The notes under the pieces were generated by a model. It had not been told where the DNA came from. It ran no database searches and saw only the letters and a list, made by a program, of their open reading frames with translations. Position numbers and translations under genes: made by a program. A stretch of 64,000 nt of DNA from Frigoribacterium sp. PvP032 (GTDB lineage Bacteria; Actinomycetota; Actinomycetes; Actinomycetales; Microbacteriaceae). Below are positions 1 through 9,011 of this stretch, piece after piece. How positions within the stretch are numbered: position 1 is the stretch's first letter; each line of letters opens with the position of its first letter. Where the stretch lies: positions 434,001-498,000 of the forward strand of contig NZ_JAFIBM010000001.1 in assembly GCF_017833035.1 (NCBI RefSeq). The letters run 5' to 3'.

Positions 1-2249
1 GTGACCATGTTGTTCGGCGCCACGACGGTGGAGCCGTCGGCCGGGGTCTGGATCACGAACGGGTTGATGACGTCCGCGCTGGCGAGGACGGTGAGGGAGG
101 TCTTGCCGGTGACGGGGGTGCCGCCGACGAGGGTGTAGCTGGTGCCAAGCTCGTACCACTGGTGCGAGAGGAAGCCGGTCGCCGACCAGTTGCCGTGGCC
201 GTCGACGATCGTGTTGATCACCTGTCGGCCGGTGCCGGCGGTGAAGATCACCCGGGCGCCGGTGGTGCCGGTGCCGCTGAACGTGACGCGGTTGTCGGGG
301 GCGACGACCGTGCTGCCGTCGACGGGAGCGGTCAGCGTGTACGGCTGCACGATGCCGGCGGTGGGGTTCACCGTGATGGTGAGGGGGTGGTCGGTGCCGA
401 CGCCGGCGTGGGTGACGGTGGCTCGCAGGTTCTGCACCCCGAAGCCGACGCTGCCGATGCCGGACCAGTTGCCGGCGCCGTCGATGGTGGTGCTGGCGAC
501 GACTCGGCCGTTGTAGGTGTTGACGATCGAGACCGTGTCGCCGGTGGTGCCGGTGCCCGTGAAGGTGACCTGGTTCGTCGGGGCGATGACGGTGGCCCCG
601 TTCACGGGTGCGGTCAGCGCGAACGGCTGGTCGACGCCGGCGGAGGCGTTCACCGTGATGGTGAGGGGGTGGTCGGTGCCGACGCCGGCGTGGGTGACGG
701 TGGCCTTGAGGTTCTGCACGCCGAAGCCGATCATGCCGGTGCCGGACCAGTTGCCCTCGTCGTCGATCGTGGCGGTGGCCACGACGCGGCCGTTGTAGGT
801 GTTGACGACGTCCACGGTGTCGCCGGTGGTGCCGGTGCCGGTGAAGGCGACCTGGTTCGTCGGGGCGACGACGGTGTCACCGTCCTGGGGTGCGGTCAGC
901 GCGAAGGGCTGGTCGACGCCGTCGCCCTCCGGGTTCAGGGTGACCGAGGAGGTGGTGACGTTGTTGCCCTTGCCGGCCTGGGTGGCCTCGAGGACGTGCT
1001 TGCGGTCGTCGACGGCGGTCGTGCTGAGGTTCCAGCTGCCGTTGGCGAGCACGGTCGCGTTGCCGATGACGGTCGTGCGTCCCTGCTCGCGGACGGTGAC
1101 CTGGGCTCCGGCCTCGCCGGTGCCGCGCATGGCGACGGGGCCGCCGTCGTGGGCCATGTCGTCGACGGGTGCGGTGATCGACACTGCGGCGCCGTAGGCG
1201 ACGGTCTGACTGATCTCGCCGTTGGCCTCGCCGTCGATCTCCTGGTGGATCGTGACGGGGTAGTCGCCGCCGGTGTTCGGGGCGGGGATCTCCACGCTCC
1301 AGGCGCCGTCGTCGTTGGTAGAGGCGGTGGTGCGGGCGATCTCGGTGCCCTCGGCGTCGCGGATCACGACGACGGCGCCGGGGTGAGCGGTGCCCGAGGT
1401 GATGGCGTTCTGCGCGCGGTCGGCGGGGAACGACGTCGTGGCGATGACTGGGGCGACGTCAATCGTGGCGTCGACGCTGAAGTCAGCGGTCTTGACGCCG
1501 TCTTCCCACTGCTCCAAAGTAATCGTGTTCGTGCCGAGGTTGAGACCGCTCACGCTGGCCGACCAGGTTCCGGTCTCACTGGGGACGACCTGCTGGTCGC
1601 CGTTGACGATCACGGTCGAGCCTGGAGCGGCTCTGCCCGAGAGATGGGCGACGCGTCCGGCCGCGTCAATGGAATCGACCTGGCCGCGGAGGGATACGCG
1701 CAGTGCCTCGAATCGAAGAGCCGAGTTGAGACTGGAAGTCATAGTGAAGTAATTCCAGTCCACAACGAAGGCGGGAGCGGCTACCATGCGGCCGGTCATC
1801 TCGGAAACGACCCGCCCCTCGCCGTCCGTGCTGAACAGGGTTGCCTCTGTGCCACATTCCGTACTGAGGGGTACCAGGACGCCACCATTACCATAGTTAG
1901 GCATAACCGAGAGGCAGCCTGCGCGCGGGCCGTTCACCATCTTCATGGTGAAGTGGGCGCCCTCGTCCTCGATCTCGAAACTTGCAGCCTGGGCTTCTGC
2001 TGCTGCTCGGGTCGAGAAACGCCGAACGTCGAGCGGTTGTCCGGTCCTTGGGTCGACGAATGCCCAGAACGTGGAGGGACCTGCTTCGCCTACCAGCTTG
2101 ATGTGGCGGGGGTCGCCGGCTACGGCGGAGGCTGCGATTGGGGGATCCGTGGGTGTCGCGTTCGCTGCGCCAGTGCCGAATGACAGCCCGGTGAGGATGG
2201 TGGCCGCGGCGAGCCCGAGGGCTCCTGCGGTCTTGAGGTTCTTCTTCAT
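1..2249 (-). CDS. Secreted Ig-like repeat surface protein (5' part)
   Basis: An open minus-strand frame starts at ATG 2249 and is still open at base 1, so at least 749 residues are present and the C-terminus is outside the window. It begins MKKNLKTAGALGLAAATILT and continues through a hydrophobic stretch to an ANA-type signal peptidase site near residue 31, so the product is exported. Residues about 35-190 form a region rich in aromatic residues with two or three cysteines that I do not recognise. After it come beta-rich modules of about 90 residues, each with a GxxxxGDTV and GNWSG-like signature, resembling bacterial Ig-like (Big) adhesin modules. Two consecutive modules are almost identical with a 282-bp period. 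An anchor such as LPXTG would lie off the edge. Start choice rests on the signal peptide and the GGGAG just upstream. Adhesion or wall function is inferred from the architecture only. Confidence 0.85.
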   Translation of the reverse strand, partial: MKKNLKTAGALGLAAATILTGLSFGTGAANATPTDPPIAASAVAGDPRHIKLVGEAGPSTFWAFVDPRTGQPLDVRRFSTRAAAEAQAASFEIEDEGAHFTMKMVNGPRAGCLSVMPNYGNGGVLVPLSTECGTEATLFSTDGEGRVVSEMTGRMVAAPAFVVDWNYFTMTSSLNSALRFEALRVSLRGQVDSIDAAGRVAHLSGRAAPGSTVIVNGDQQVVPSETGTWSASVSGLNLGTNTITLEQWEDGVKTADFSVDATIDVAPVIATTSFPADRAQNAITSGTAHPGAVVVIRDAEGTEIARTTASTNDDGAWSVEIPAPNTGGDYPVTIHQEIDGEANGEISQTVAYGAAVSITAPVDDMAHDGGPVAMRGTGEAGAQVTVREQGRTTVIGNATVLANGSWNLSTTAVDDRKHVLEATQAGKGNNVTTSSVTLNPEGDGVDQPFALTAPQDGDTVVAPTNQVAFTGTGTTGDTVDVVNTYNGRVVATATIDDEGNWSGTGMIGFGVQNLKATVTHAGVGTDHPLTITVNASAGVDQPFALTAPVNGATVIAPTNQVTFTGTGTTGDTVSIVNTYNGRVVASTTIDGAGNWSGIGSVGFGVQNLRATVTHAGVGTDHPLTITVNPTAGIVQPYTLTAPVDGSTVVAPDNRVTFSGTGTTGARVIFTAGTGRQVINTIVDGHGNWSATGFLSHQWYELGTSYTLVGGTPVTGKTSLTVLASADVINPFVIQTPADGSTVVAPNNMV
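367..930. repeat. 282-bp in-frame tandem repeats encoding Ig-like modules
   Basis: The segment beginning TTCACCGTGATGGTGAGGGG at about 367 recurs at about 649 (offset 282 bp, exactly 94 codons), and TTGTAGGTGTTGACGA at 511 recurs at 793. Nucleotide identity is very high over most of each unit, so the duplication is recent or kept uniform by recombination. Confidence 0.85.
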
Positions 2250-2380
2250 GTGTATGGGGGGTTCTCCCGGTCGGGGCAGCAGGCTGCCGCGGTGATCAAC
2301 TAGTGAAATGTTAGACACGGCATGAGCAATGCACAACCTGACGAGTGCTATGCCTTGCGCCGCGCCTCCTTCGGCGTAAA

Positions 2381-2401
2381 CTTGAGCCAGATCAACTCAA
2401 G
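2381..2401. promoter_or_regulatory. HAIR element (HspR operator) upstream of clpB
   Basis: CTTGAGC, a 7-base spacer, then ACTCAAG. This matches the HspR-associated inverted repeat (CTTGAGT-N7-ACTCAAG) of actinobacteria at 13 of 14 arm positions with the exact spacer. It ends 18 bases before the chosen GTG start of the ClpB gene. Heat-shock control by HspR is inferred; hspR itself is not in the window. Confidence 0.85.
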
Positions 2402-2419
2402 TTCGAGAAAGGCACACCC

Positions 2420-4609
2420 GTGGCGAACATGCAGGGCGCTCCCGCCTCCACCGAGAAGCAGAAGAGCGCGCTCGAGAAGTACGGCGTCGACCTCACGGCG
2501 ATCGCCCGCAGCGGCAAGCTCGACCCCGTCATCGGCCGTGACGCCGAGATCCGTCGCATCAGCCAGGTGCTGACCCGGCGCACGAAGAACAACCCTGTGC
2601 TGATCGGCGAGCCCGGCGTCGGCAAGACGGCCGTGGTCGAGGGGCTCGCCCAGCGCATCGTCGAGGGCGACGTCGCCGACTCCCTCAAGGACAAGCGGCT
2701 GATCAGCCTCGACCTCGCCGCCCTCGTCGCCGGCGCGAAGTACCGCGGCGAGTTCGAGGAGCGCCTCAAGGACGTCCTCAAGGAGATCACCCAGAGCGAC
2801 GGCCAGGTCATCACCTTCATCGACGAGCTGCACACCCTCATGGGCGCGGGCGGCGGCGAGGGCTCGGTCGCCGCCTCCAACATGCTCAAGCCGATGCTCG
2901 CCCGCGGCGAGCTGCGGCTGATCGGCGCCACCACGCTCGACGAGTACCGCCAGTACATCGAGAAAGATGCCGCGCTCGAGCGCCGGTTCCAGCAGGTGTA
3001 CGTGGGGGAGCCGACGGTGGAGGACACGGTCGCGATCCTCCGTGGCCTCAAGGAGAGGTACGAGGCGCACCACGGCGTCACCATCACCGACGGCGCCCTC
3101 GTGGCTGCCGCCTCCTTGTCGAACCGGTACATCCCCAGCCGCCAGCTGCCCGACAAGGCGATCGACCTCGTCGACGAGGCGGGCTCCCGCCTCAAGATGG
3201 AGATCGACTCGTCGCCGGTCGAGCTCGACCAGCTCTACCGCGGCCTCGTCCGCCTGCAGATCGAAGAACTCGCGCTCAAGAAGGAGAAGGACGACGCCTC
3301 GCTCACCCGCCTCGCGACCCTGCGCGAGACGATCGCCGAGCAGCAGGCGGCCTTCGACGACCTGAACGCACGGTGGCAGGCCGAGAAGGCGGCGCTGCAG
3401 GGCGTCGGCACGCTCCGCAGCGACCTCAACGAGGCGCGCATCGACGCCGACCGTGCCCTCCGCGAGGGCCGCTACGAGGACGCGGCGCGCATCAGCTACG
3501 AGCGCATCCCCGACATCGAGAAGCGCCTCGCCGACGCCGAGTCGTTCGAGCAGAGCGACGAGCGGCTCGTGAGCGACAGCGTCACCGACTCCGACATCGC
3601 CGAGGTCGTCGCCGCCTGGACGGGCATCCCCGTCGGCCGGCTGCTCAGCGGCGAGACCGAGAAGCTGCTGCACCTCGAGAGCGAGCTCGGGAGGCGCCTG
3701 ATCGGCCAGCGCAAGGCGGTCGCGGCCGTCAGCGAGGCCGTCCGCCGTACCCGCGCCGGCATCAGCGACCCGGACCGCCCGACCGGCTCGTTCCTGTTCC
3801 TCGGCCCGACCGGGGTCGGCAAGACCGAGCTGGCGAAGGCTCTCGCCGACTTCCTCTTCGACGACGAGAAGGCCCTCGTCCGCATCGACATGAGCGAGTA
3901 CGGCGAGAAGCACAGCGTGTCCCGGCTCGTGGGCGCGCCTCCTGGGTACGTCGGCTACGAGGCCGGCGGCCAGCTCACGGAGGCGGTGCGCCGTCGCCCC
4001 TACAGCGTCGTGCTGATGGACGAGGTCGAGAAGGCGCACCCCGAGGTGTTCGACATCCTGCTGCAGGTGCTCGACGACGGCCGCCTGACCGACGGGCAGG
4101 GTCGCACGGTCGACTTCCGCAACACGATCCTCGTGCTCACGTCGAACCTCGGCTCGCAGGTGATCACCGACCCCGGCCTCAGCGACCCCGAGAAGGAGGA
4201 GCTGGTGCAGGGCATGGTCCGCCAGGCCTTCAAGCCCGAGTTCGTCAACCGGCTCGACGACATCGTCGTGTTCTCGACGCTGTCGACCGACGACCTCGGC
4301 CAGATCGTGTCGCTCTACGTCGACCGGCTCGGCCGTCGCCTGACGGACCGCCGGCTGTCGCTCGCGGTCACGCCCGATGCCCGGGCCTGGCTCGCCGAGC
4401 GCGGCTACGACCCGATCTACGGCGCCCGGCCGCTGCGTCGGCTCATGCAGAGGCAGATCGACGACCAGCTCGCCATGGCGCTGCTCGGGGGCTCGATCGC
4501 CGACGGCGACACGGTGCTGGTCGACGTGGCGCCCGACGGGGAGTCGCTGAGCGTCGCGCAGCAGGTCGTGGCGGAGCCGTCGGCAGAGGTGCTCGACGAC
4601 CTCGACTGA
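2420..4609 (+). CDS. clpB: ClpB-type AAA+ disaggregase lacking the N-domain
   Basis: 729-residue double AAA+ unfoldase of the Clp/Hsp100 family. Walker A1 GEPGVGKT lies near residue 63 and Walker B1 (FIDELHTL) near 134. A coiled-coil middle domain ([12 protein letters not shown] onward) spans about 275-375. Walker A2 [15 protein letters not shown] is near 462 and Walker B2 MDEVEKAH near 533, followed by a C-terminal D2-small domain. The M-domain and the absence of a visible LGF/IGF ClpP-docking loop favour ClpB over ClpC. Unlike classical ClpB (about 860 residues) it has no Clp_N repeat domain and starts almost directly at the D1 domain. I chose GTG 2420 because GAAAGG lies 7 bases upstream and because an earlier start would run through the HAIR operator. 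It should rescue aggregated proteins with DnaK, whose gene is not here. The N-less form appears common in relatives (from memory). Confidence 0.9.
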   Translation: MANMQGAPASTEKQKSALEKYGVDLTAIARSGKLDPVIGRDAEIRRISQVLTRRTKNNPVLIGEPGVGKTAVVEGLAQRIVEGDVADSLKDKRLISLDLAALVAGAKYRGEFEERLKDVLKEITQSDGQVITFIDELHTLMGAGGGEGSVAASNMLKPMLARGELRLIGATTLDEYRQYIEKDAALERRFQQVYVGEPTVEDTVAILRGLKERYEAHHGVTITDGALVAAASLSNRYIPSRQLPDKAIDLVDEAGSRLKMEIDSSPVELDQLYRGLVRLQIEELALKKEKDDASLTRLATLRETIAEQQAAFDDLNARWQAEKAALQGVGTLRSDLNEARIDADRALREGRYEDAARISYERIPDIEKRLADAESFEQSDERLVSDSVTDSDIAEVVAAWTGIPVGRLLSGETEKLLHLESELGRRLIGQRKAVAAVSEAVRRTRAGISDPDRPTGSFLFLGPTGVGKTELAKALADFLFDDEKALVRIDMSEYGEKHSVSRLVGAPPGYVGYEAGGQLTEAVRRRPYSVVLMDEVEKAHPEVFDILLQVLDDGRLTDGQGRTVDFRNTILVLTSNLGSQVITDPGLSDPEKEELVQGMVRQAFKPEFVNRLDDIVVFSTLSTDDLGQIVSLYVDRLGRRLTDRRLSLAVTPDARAWLAERGYDPIYGARPLRRLMQRQIDDQLAMALLGGSIADGDTVLVDVAPDGESLSVAQQVVAEPSAEVLDDLD

Positions 4610-4646
4610 GCCGCGGCCGGTCCGCACGCAGGGCACACTGGGGCAC

Positions 4647-5273
4647 ATGAGCACCTGGGTGAAGATCTGCGGACTGTCCACTCCCGAGACGGTCGACGCG
4701 GCCGTCACGGCGGGTGCGGACGCCGTCGGGTTCGTCTTCGCGCCGGGCAGTCCGCGCACGGTCGACCCGGCGACCGCCCGTGCGCTGGTCGCTCGCGTGC
4801 CCGAGGGCGTCGAGACCGTCGGCGTGTTCCGCGGCCAGGGCGTGGCGGCGGTGCTCGAGCTGGCCCGCGCCTCCGGCGTCTCGACCGTCCAGCTGCACGG
4901 CGACGAGACCCCTGCGGACGTCGCGGCCGTGCGCGCCGCGGGGTTCCGGGTGATCCGCGCCGTCAGCGCGTCGCGCTACGCCGACGAGGCCGAGGAGGTG
5001 CGGGTCGCGTTCGGCGAGGACGCCCTGCTGCTCGACGCGGTCGACCCCGGTGCCGGGGCCGTGTTCGACGCGGCGCCGCTGCTCTCCTCGCCGCCATCGC
5101 GCCCGTGGTTGCTCGCGGGCGGTCTCACGCCCTCGAACGTCGCCGGCCTGCTCGGCTCGCTCCGCACCTCCGGTGCGGTCGGGGTCGACGTCAGCTCAGG
5201 CGTCGAGGCGTCCCGCGGCGTCAAGGACGTCGCGCTCATCGCCGACTTCGTCGCCGCGGCCCGCACGCCCTGA
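4647..5273 (+). CDS. trpF: Phosphoribosylanthranilate isomerase
   Basis: 208-residue (beta/alpha)8 enzyme of tryptophan biosynthesis, converting N-(5-phosphoribosyl)anthranilate to CdRP in the cytosol. The N-terminal VKICGLSTPE motif carries the catalytic cysteine. GADAVGFVFAPGSPR, the strand with VQLHGDE, the catalytic Asp strand LLDAVD and the phosphate loops LLAGGLTPSNV and GVDVSSGVE are all in the expected order, and the length is normal. It is a lone trp gene, 38 bp after clpB and ending 10 bp before the convergent threonine aldolase gene. Many actinobacteria use the dual-function PriA and lack trpF, so a stand-alone TrpF is worth noting. The start has no good SD; CACACT 7 bases upstream may be a weak -10 for a leaderless message. 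Confidence 0.93.
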   Translation: MSTWVKICGLSTPETVDAAVTAGADAVGFVFAPGSPRTVDPATARALVARVPEGVETVGVFRGQGVAAVLELARASGVSTVQLHGDETPADVAAVRAAGFRVIRAVSASRYADEAEEVRVAFGEDALLLDAVDPGAGAVFDAAPLLSSPPSRPWLLAGGLTPSNVAGLLGSLRTSGAVGVDVSSGVEASRGVKDVALIADFVAAARTP

Positions 5274-5283
5274 CCGCTCTCGG

Positions 5284-6330
5284 TCAGCCGAGCAGGGCCC
5301 GGAGGTCGGCGACCAGGCGGTCGACGTGCTCCTCGGTGGTGTCGAACGAGCACATGAGGCGCACCTCGCCGGTCGCCCTGTTCCAGTCGTAGAAGTGGTG
5401 CGCCTCCCGCAGCGGCTCGACCGTCGGGCGCGGCAGCACGACGAACACGGCGTTGGCCTCGACCGCCTGCGTGATCGTCACTCCGGGCAGCTCTGCGAGC
5501 GCCGCCGCCAGGCGGGTCGCCATCGCGTTGGCACGGGTCGCGGAGCGCAGCCAGAGCTCGTCCTCGAACATCGCGAGGAACTGCGCCGACGTGAAGCGCA
5601 TCTTCGAGGCCAGCTGCGCGTCCATCTTGCGGAGGAAGACCAGGCCGGCCCGCGCCTCCTCGGTGAAGGTCACCACCGACTCGCCGAGCACGAGCCCGTT
5701 CTTCGTGCCGCCCAGCGAGACGGAGTCGACGCCGGCATCGCGCGTCAGCGACCGCAGCGAGACCCCGAGCGAGGCGGCCGCGTTGGCGAGCCGGGCTCCG
5801 TCGAGGTGCACGGCCATCCCGTGCGCGTGTGCGCGGTCGGTGATCGCCCGCAGCTCGTCGGGCGTGTAGACCGTGCCGAGCTCGGTGCTCTGCGTGATCG
5901 TGACCGCGAGGGGCTGGGGACGCTGCTGGTCTCCCCAGCCGTAGGCCTGGCGGTCGATCAGCTCGGGAGTCAGCTTGCCGTCGGGCGTCGGCACCGTGAG
6001 CAGCTTGATGCCGCCGAGGCGCTCGGGCGCGCCGCCCTCGTCGGTGTAGACGTGCGCGGTGGTCGCGCAGATCACGGCGCCCCAGCGGGGCACGAGCGCC
6101 TGCAGAGCGGCCACGTTGGCCCCCGTGCCGGTGAGGACCGGGTCGAGGGAGGCGCCCTCGCCGAAGACCTCGCCGACCACCTCGCCGAGACGGCGCGTGT
6201 AGGGATCGGCACCGTAGGAGGCGACGTGCCCGCCGTTCGCGTCGACCATCGCCTGCAGGACCTCGGGGTGGGCCCCGGCGTAGTTGTCGGAGGCGAAGGA
6301 GTGGGCGGCAGGGTCGTGGAGTCGTGTCAC
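5284..6330 (-). CDS. Low-specificity L-threonine aldolase family PLP enzyme
   Basis: 348-residue fold-type I PLP enzyme of the beta-eliminating lyase/threonine aldolase family. It cleaves L-threonine or L-allo-threonine to glycine and acetaldehyde in the best-known members. Visible signatures are FASDNYAGAHPEVLQAM at the N-terminus, the substrate and PLP pocket (GTGANVAALQAL, TTAHVYTDEGGAPE), HLDGARLANA carrying the PLP-binding Asp, and SLGGTKNG with the Schiff-base lysine. The full family length is present. It is convergent with trpF and divergent from the gene at 6499. The start is GTG 6330. Threonine aldolase is the likeliest activity, but substrate stereochemistry cannot be read from sequence. 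Confidence 0.88.
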   Translation of the reverse strand: MTRLHDPAAHSFASDNYAGAHPEVLQAMVDANGGHVASYGADPYTRRLGEVVGEVFGEGASLDPVLTGTGANVAALQALVPRWGAVICATTAHVYTDEGGAPERLGGIKLLTVPTPDGKLTPELIDRQAYGWGDQQRPQPLAVTITQSTELGTVYTPDELRAITDRAHAHGMAVHLDGARLANAAASLGVSLRSLTRDAGVDSVSLGGTKNGLVLGESVVTFTEEARAGLVFLRKMDAQLASKMRFTSAQFLAMFEDELWLRSATRANAMATRLAAALAELPGVTITQAVEANAVFVVLPRPTVEPLREAHHFYDWNRATGEVRLMCSFDTTEEHVDRLVADLRALLG

Positions 6331-6401
6331 GGGTCCATCTTGCCGTCCGCCGCGGGGGAGGCGACCGGAGGCGCGGATCTCGACGAGAACTCGATGATCT
6401 C

Positions 6402-6429
6402 TTGTGAAATGCGAATGTCACACATAGAG
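6402..6429 (+). promoter_or_regulatory. Promoter with palindromic operator for gene at 6499
   Basis: TTGTGA (6402-6407) and TAGAGT (6425-6430) are separated by 17 bases and read toward the gene at 6499. The spacer is filled by an interrupted palindrome, TGTGANATNCGNATNTCACA (6403-6422), matching on 16 of 20 positions. Placed between -35 and -10 it is a plausible repressor operator. The regulator is not identifiable from the neighbours. Confidence 0.55.
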
Positions 6430-6498
6430 TGATGCCCAGCACCGCAGCTCGTCTCCTCGGCGGTGCGCCTGGCGCCTGCCCCACCCGAGAGGTCCGCC

Positions 6499-7050
6499 AT
6501 GTACTTCCTCCACACTCCCAAGCTCGTGCTCACCGGCTCGTCGCCCTCGCTCCGCGAGACGGCCGACCGAGCCGCCGCCCTCGGCGCCGAGGTCGTCGTC
6601 GTCGATCCGGCCTCCGTCGCCGCCGTCGGCACCTCGACGGTCGGCGCCCCGCCCGCCGATGCCGCGTCCGCGGAGGCCGCGTCCGCCGATGCCCCGCTCG
6701 CGGAGGCCCTGCTGGCCGTCGCCGACCTCGACGGCTTCGACGTAGCCGTGGTCGGGATCGCGCCGACCGGCTCGGCGGGCGACGACCTGCCCGCCGCAGC
6801 GGCCCTCCTCGGCCCCGGCCTCCGTCACGGGGCGCTGGTCATCGTCAGCAGCGCGTCGTCCGTCGAGCTCGACGGACGACGCCTCGCTCACGACCTCGCG
6901 GAGCGTTCCGGCCTCGAGCCCGGCGTCCAGTTCGACGTCGTCGGGGTCGAGGGTGTCGACGTGCGCTGGTCCACCGGCGACGAGGGGGAGCAGATCACCC
7001 GCTTCCTCGTGGCCCAGCTGGGAGTGGGTGCGCCCGTCCAGCGGGGCTGA
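6499..7050 (+). CDS. Uncharacterised alpha/beta protein
   Basis: 183 residues, starting at ATG 6499 behind GAGAGG. I do not recognise the family. The sequence alternates strands and helices (LVLTGSS, AEVVVVDPA, DVAVVGIAPTG, GALVIVSSASSVELDGRR, FDVVGVEGVDV), suggesting a small Rossmann-like or flavodoxin-like fold. An Ala-rich low-complexity insert of about 25 residues (DAASAEAASADAPLAEA) sits near residues 53-75. There is no signal peptide, membrane segment or obvious catalytic motif. It stands alone between the divergent threonine aldolase gene and the AEC carrier gene, under its own promoter with an operator-like palindrome, so it is probably regulated. Codon use looks native. Confidence 0.7.
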   Translation: MYFLHTPKLVLTGSSPSLRETADRAAALGAEVVVVDPASVAAVGTSTVGAPPADAASAEAASADAPLAEALLAVADLDGFDVAVVGIAPTGSAGDDLPAAAALLGPGLRHGALVIVSSASSVELDGRRLAHDLAERSGLEPGVQFDVVGVEGVDVRWSTGDEGEQITRFLVAQLGVGAPVQRG

Positions 7051-7157
7051 GTCCGCGACCGTCCTGCCCGGCGAGGTCCGCCCCACGGCGTCCGCCCCTC
7101 CCTCTTGCGCCACCCGTGTCGGTCGCCGACGTCGGCGGCCTGCACCAGGATGGTCAC

Positions 7158-8078
7158 ATGGGCGGAGTGCTGATCGGGTTCGGGATCATCGGGGTGATCA
7201 TCGCCGCCGGCTGGGTGGTCGGGCGCATCGACCTGCTCGGCCCGACCGGACACCAGGTGCTGTCCCGCCTCGTCTTCTTCGTCCTCACCCCGTGCCTGCT
7301 CTTCTCCACGATCTCGCGCGCCGACGTGCACGTGCTCTTCTCGGACCTCCTCGTGGTCTCGGCCCTCGCCTCCTTGGCGGCTGCCGTGATCTCGGTGGTG
7401 CTGCTGCGGTTCGTGCTGCGCCGCTCGGCCGCCGAGACGACCATCGGCACGATGGGCGGCGCCTACGTCAACGCGAACAACATCGGACTGCCCGTCGCGA
7501 CCTACGTGCTCGGCAGCGCCACCTTCGTCGCCCCGGTGCTGCTGTACCAGCTGCTCGTGCTGACCCCGATCGTGCTCTCGGTGATGGACACGGTGACGAA
7601 CCGAGGCAGCAGCCTGGGGCGCGCGATCGTCCGGCCGCTGCTCAACCCGCTGTTGATCGGGTCGGCGCTCGGGGTGCTCGTCGCGGTGCTCGAGATCGAG
7701 GTGCCCGACCCCGTCATGCAGCCGTTGCTGCTCGTCGGCGGCGCCGCGGTGCCCGTCGTCCTGATCTCGTTCGGCATGTCGCTGTCGGGCTCGAAGCCGC
7801 TGCAGGCGCGCGAGGGCCGGGTCGACATCGCGATCGCGACCGCCTTGAAGCTCGTGGTGATGCCGGTCGTCGCGTGGCTGCTCGGTGCCTTCGTCTTCGA
7901 CCTCGGGCACGACCAGCTGTTCGTCGCGGTCGTCCTGGCCGGCCTGCCGAGCGCCCAGAACGTCTTCAACTACGCCCAGCGGTACCAGACCGGGGTCACC
8001 GTGGCGCGCGACACCGTGCTCGTGACGACCATCGGGTCGGTGCCCCTGCTGGTGCTGGTGGCGGCGCTGCTCAAGTAG
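7158..8078 (+). CDS. AEC (auxin efflux carrier) family transporter
   Basis: 306-residue integral membrane protein with about ten hydrophobic segments spread over the whole length (GVLIGFGIIGVIIAAGWVVG at the start, VPLLVLVAALL at the end). The pattern, with the conserved NxNNIGLP-type motif (AYVNANNIGLPVATYVLG, near residues 100-115) and the C-terminal AGLPSAQNVFNYAQRY motif, identifies the AEC/malonate-carrier-like family, which exports or exchanges small organic anions. ATG 7158 is chosen because the first helix starts there and CCAGGA lies upstream. The substrate is unknown. The stop codon TAG lies inside a 14-bp palindrome (8077-8090) formed by inverted copies of the AGGAGGCG octamer. Confidence 0.88.
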   Translation: MGGVLIGFGIIGVIIAAGWVVGRIDLLGPTGHQVLSRLVFFVLTPCLLFSTISRADVHVLFSDLLVVSALASLAAAVISVVLLRFVLRRSAAETTIGTMGGAYVNANNIGLPVATYVLGSATFVAPVLLYQLLVLTPIVLSVMDTVTNRGSSLGRAIVRPLLNPLLIGSALGVLVAVLEIEVPDPVMQPLLLVGGAAVPVVLISFGMSLSGSKPLQAREGRVDIAIATALKLVVMPVVAWLLGAFVFDLGHDQLFVAVVLAGLPSAQNVFNYAQRYQTGVTVARDTVLVTTIGSVPLLVLVAALLK

Positions 8079-8090
8079 GAGGCGCCTCCT
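8077..8090. repeat. 14-bp palindrome of inverted AGGAGGCG octamers
   Basis: AGGAGGCGCCTCCT overlaps the stop codon of the AEC carrier gene, between it and the convergent exonuclease gene. It is the cleanest example of the octamer that recurs through this window. Confidence 0.8.
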
Positions 8091-8106
8091 CGGCTGGCAG
8101 GCCGGG

Positions 8107-8943
8107 TCAGAAGATCATCGGGCGGTCGTCGTCGAGCTCGGTGTCGAGCTCGAGGTCGACGACGACGGGCACGTGGTCGCTCGGGGCGTCGCCCTTGCGC
8201 TCGTCGCGGTGGATCGAGGCGTCGGTGACGAGGTCGGCGAACGGCGCCGAGCCCATGATGAAGTCGATCCGCATGCCCTCGTTCTTCGGGAACCGCAGCT
8301 GCTTGTAGTCCCAGTAGGTGTAGCCCTCTGGCAGGCGCGGGCGCACGACGTCGGTCAGGCCGGCCGCCTCGAACGCGGCGAAGGCGTCGCGCTCGGGCTG
8401 GCTGACGTGGGTGTGGCCCTCGAAGACGGACATGTCCCACACGTCGGTGTCGAGCGGCGCGACGTTCCAGTCGCCCATCAGCGCCAGCGGCTGGTCGGGG
8501 CGCTCGGCGATCCAGGCCTCGGTCTCCGCGGCGAGGGCGGCCAGCCAGTCGAGCTTGTAGTCGTAGTGGGGGTCGCCGAGCTCACGGCCGTTCGGCACGT
8601 AGAGCGACCAGAGGCGGACGCCCTCGACCGTGACGCCGATCGCGCGCGCCTCCTTGGGCTGGTCGGGCCCCTCCTGTCCCTTGGCGAAGCCGGGCTGGGT
8701 CGGGAACGTGATCGTGACGTCGTCCATCGGGAGGCGGCTCGCGAAGGCGACGCCGTTCCACTGGCTGAGGCCGTGCAGCTCGACCTCGTAGCCCGCCTCG
8801 CGGAACGCGTCGAACGGGAACTGCTCCGGCTTGCACTTGATCTCCTGCAGGCCCACGACGTCGACGTCCTCCCGGACGAGCCAGTCGACGACCCTGCCGA
8901 CTCGGGCACGGACGGAGTTGACGTTCCAGGTCGCGACGCGCAT
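8107..8943 (-). CDS. xth: Exodeoxyribonuclease III / AP endonuclease
   Basis: 278-residue endonuclease/exonuclease/phosphatase-fold enzyme that cleaves at abasic sites and trims 3' blocked ends in base excision repair. The motifs run in order: MRVATWNVNSVRAR (metal-site Asn), VVGLQEIKC with the catalytic Glu, SLYVPNGRELGDPHYDYKL (catalytic Tyr region), LMGDWNVAPLDTDVW with the Asp/Asn pair, YTYWDYK, RIDFIMGS, and SDHVPVVVDLEL with the catalytic His at the C-terminus. ATG 8943 is set by homology. TAGCGT lies 7 bases upstream, so the mRNA is probably leaderless. The gene diverges from pyrE. Confidence 0.93.
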   Translation of the reverse strand: MRVATWNVNSVRARVGRVVDWLVREDVDVVGLQEIKCKPEQFPFDAFREAGYEVELHGLSQWNGVAFASRLPMDDVTITFPTQPGFAKGQEGPDQPKEARAIGVTVEGVRLWSLYVPNGRELGDPHYDYKLDWLAALAAETEAWIAERPDQPLALMGDWNVAPLDTDVWDMSVFEGHTHVSQPERDAFAAFEAAGLTDVVRPRLPEGYTYWDYKQLRFPKNEGMRIDFIMGSAPFADLVTDASIHRDERKGDAPSDHVPVVVDLELDTELDDDRPMIF

Positions 8944-9011
8944 GCCGACCACGCTACCGGCAGGAGGCGGACCCGGCCTGGGCGGAGCCTCCTGCCCTAC
9001 CATTGGTCACC

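Noticed and set aside
2348-4759. An 800-codon open frame antisense to clpB
   Set aside because: It is a GC-codon shadow of a well-conserved gene; its sequence is Arg/Leu/Val-rich low complexity without domains. The same applies to the long frames antisense to the septum-domain, acyltransferase, leuB and xylB genes.
6403-6422. CRP/cAMP-type site (TGTGA...TCACA)
   Set aside because: The spacer between half sites is 10 rather than 6 bases, so it does not fit CRP; kept only as a generic palindromic operator.
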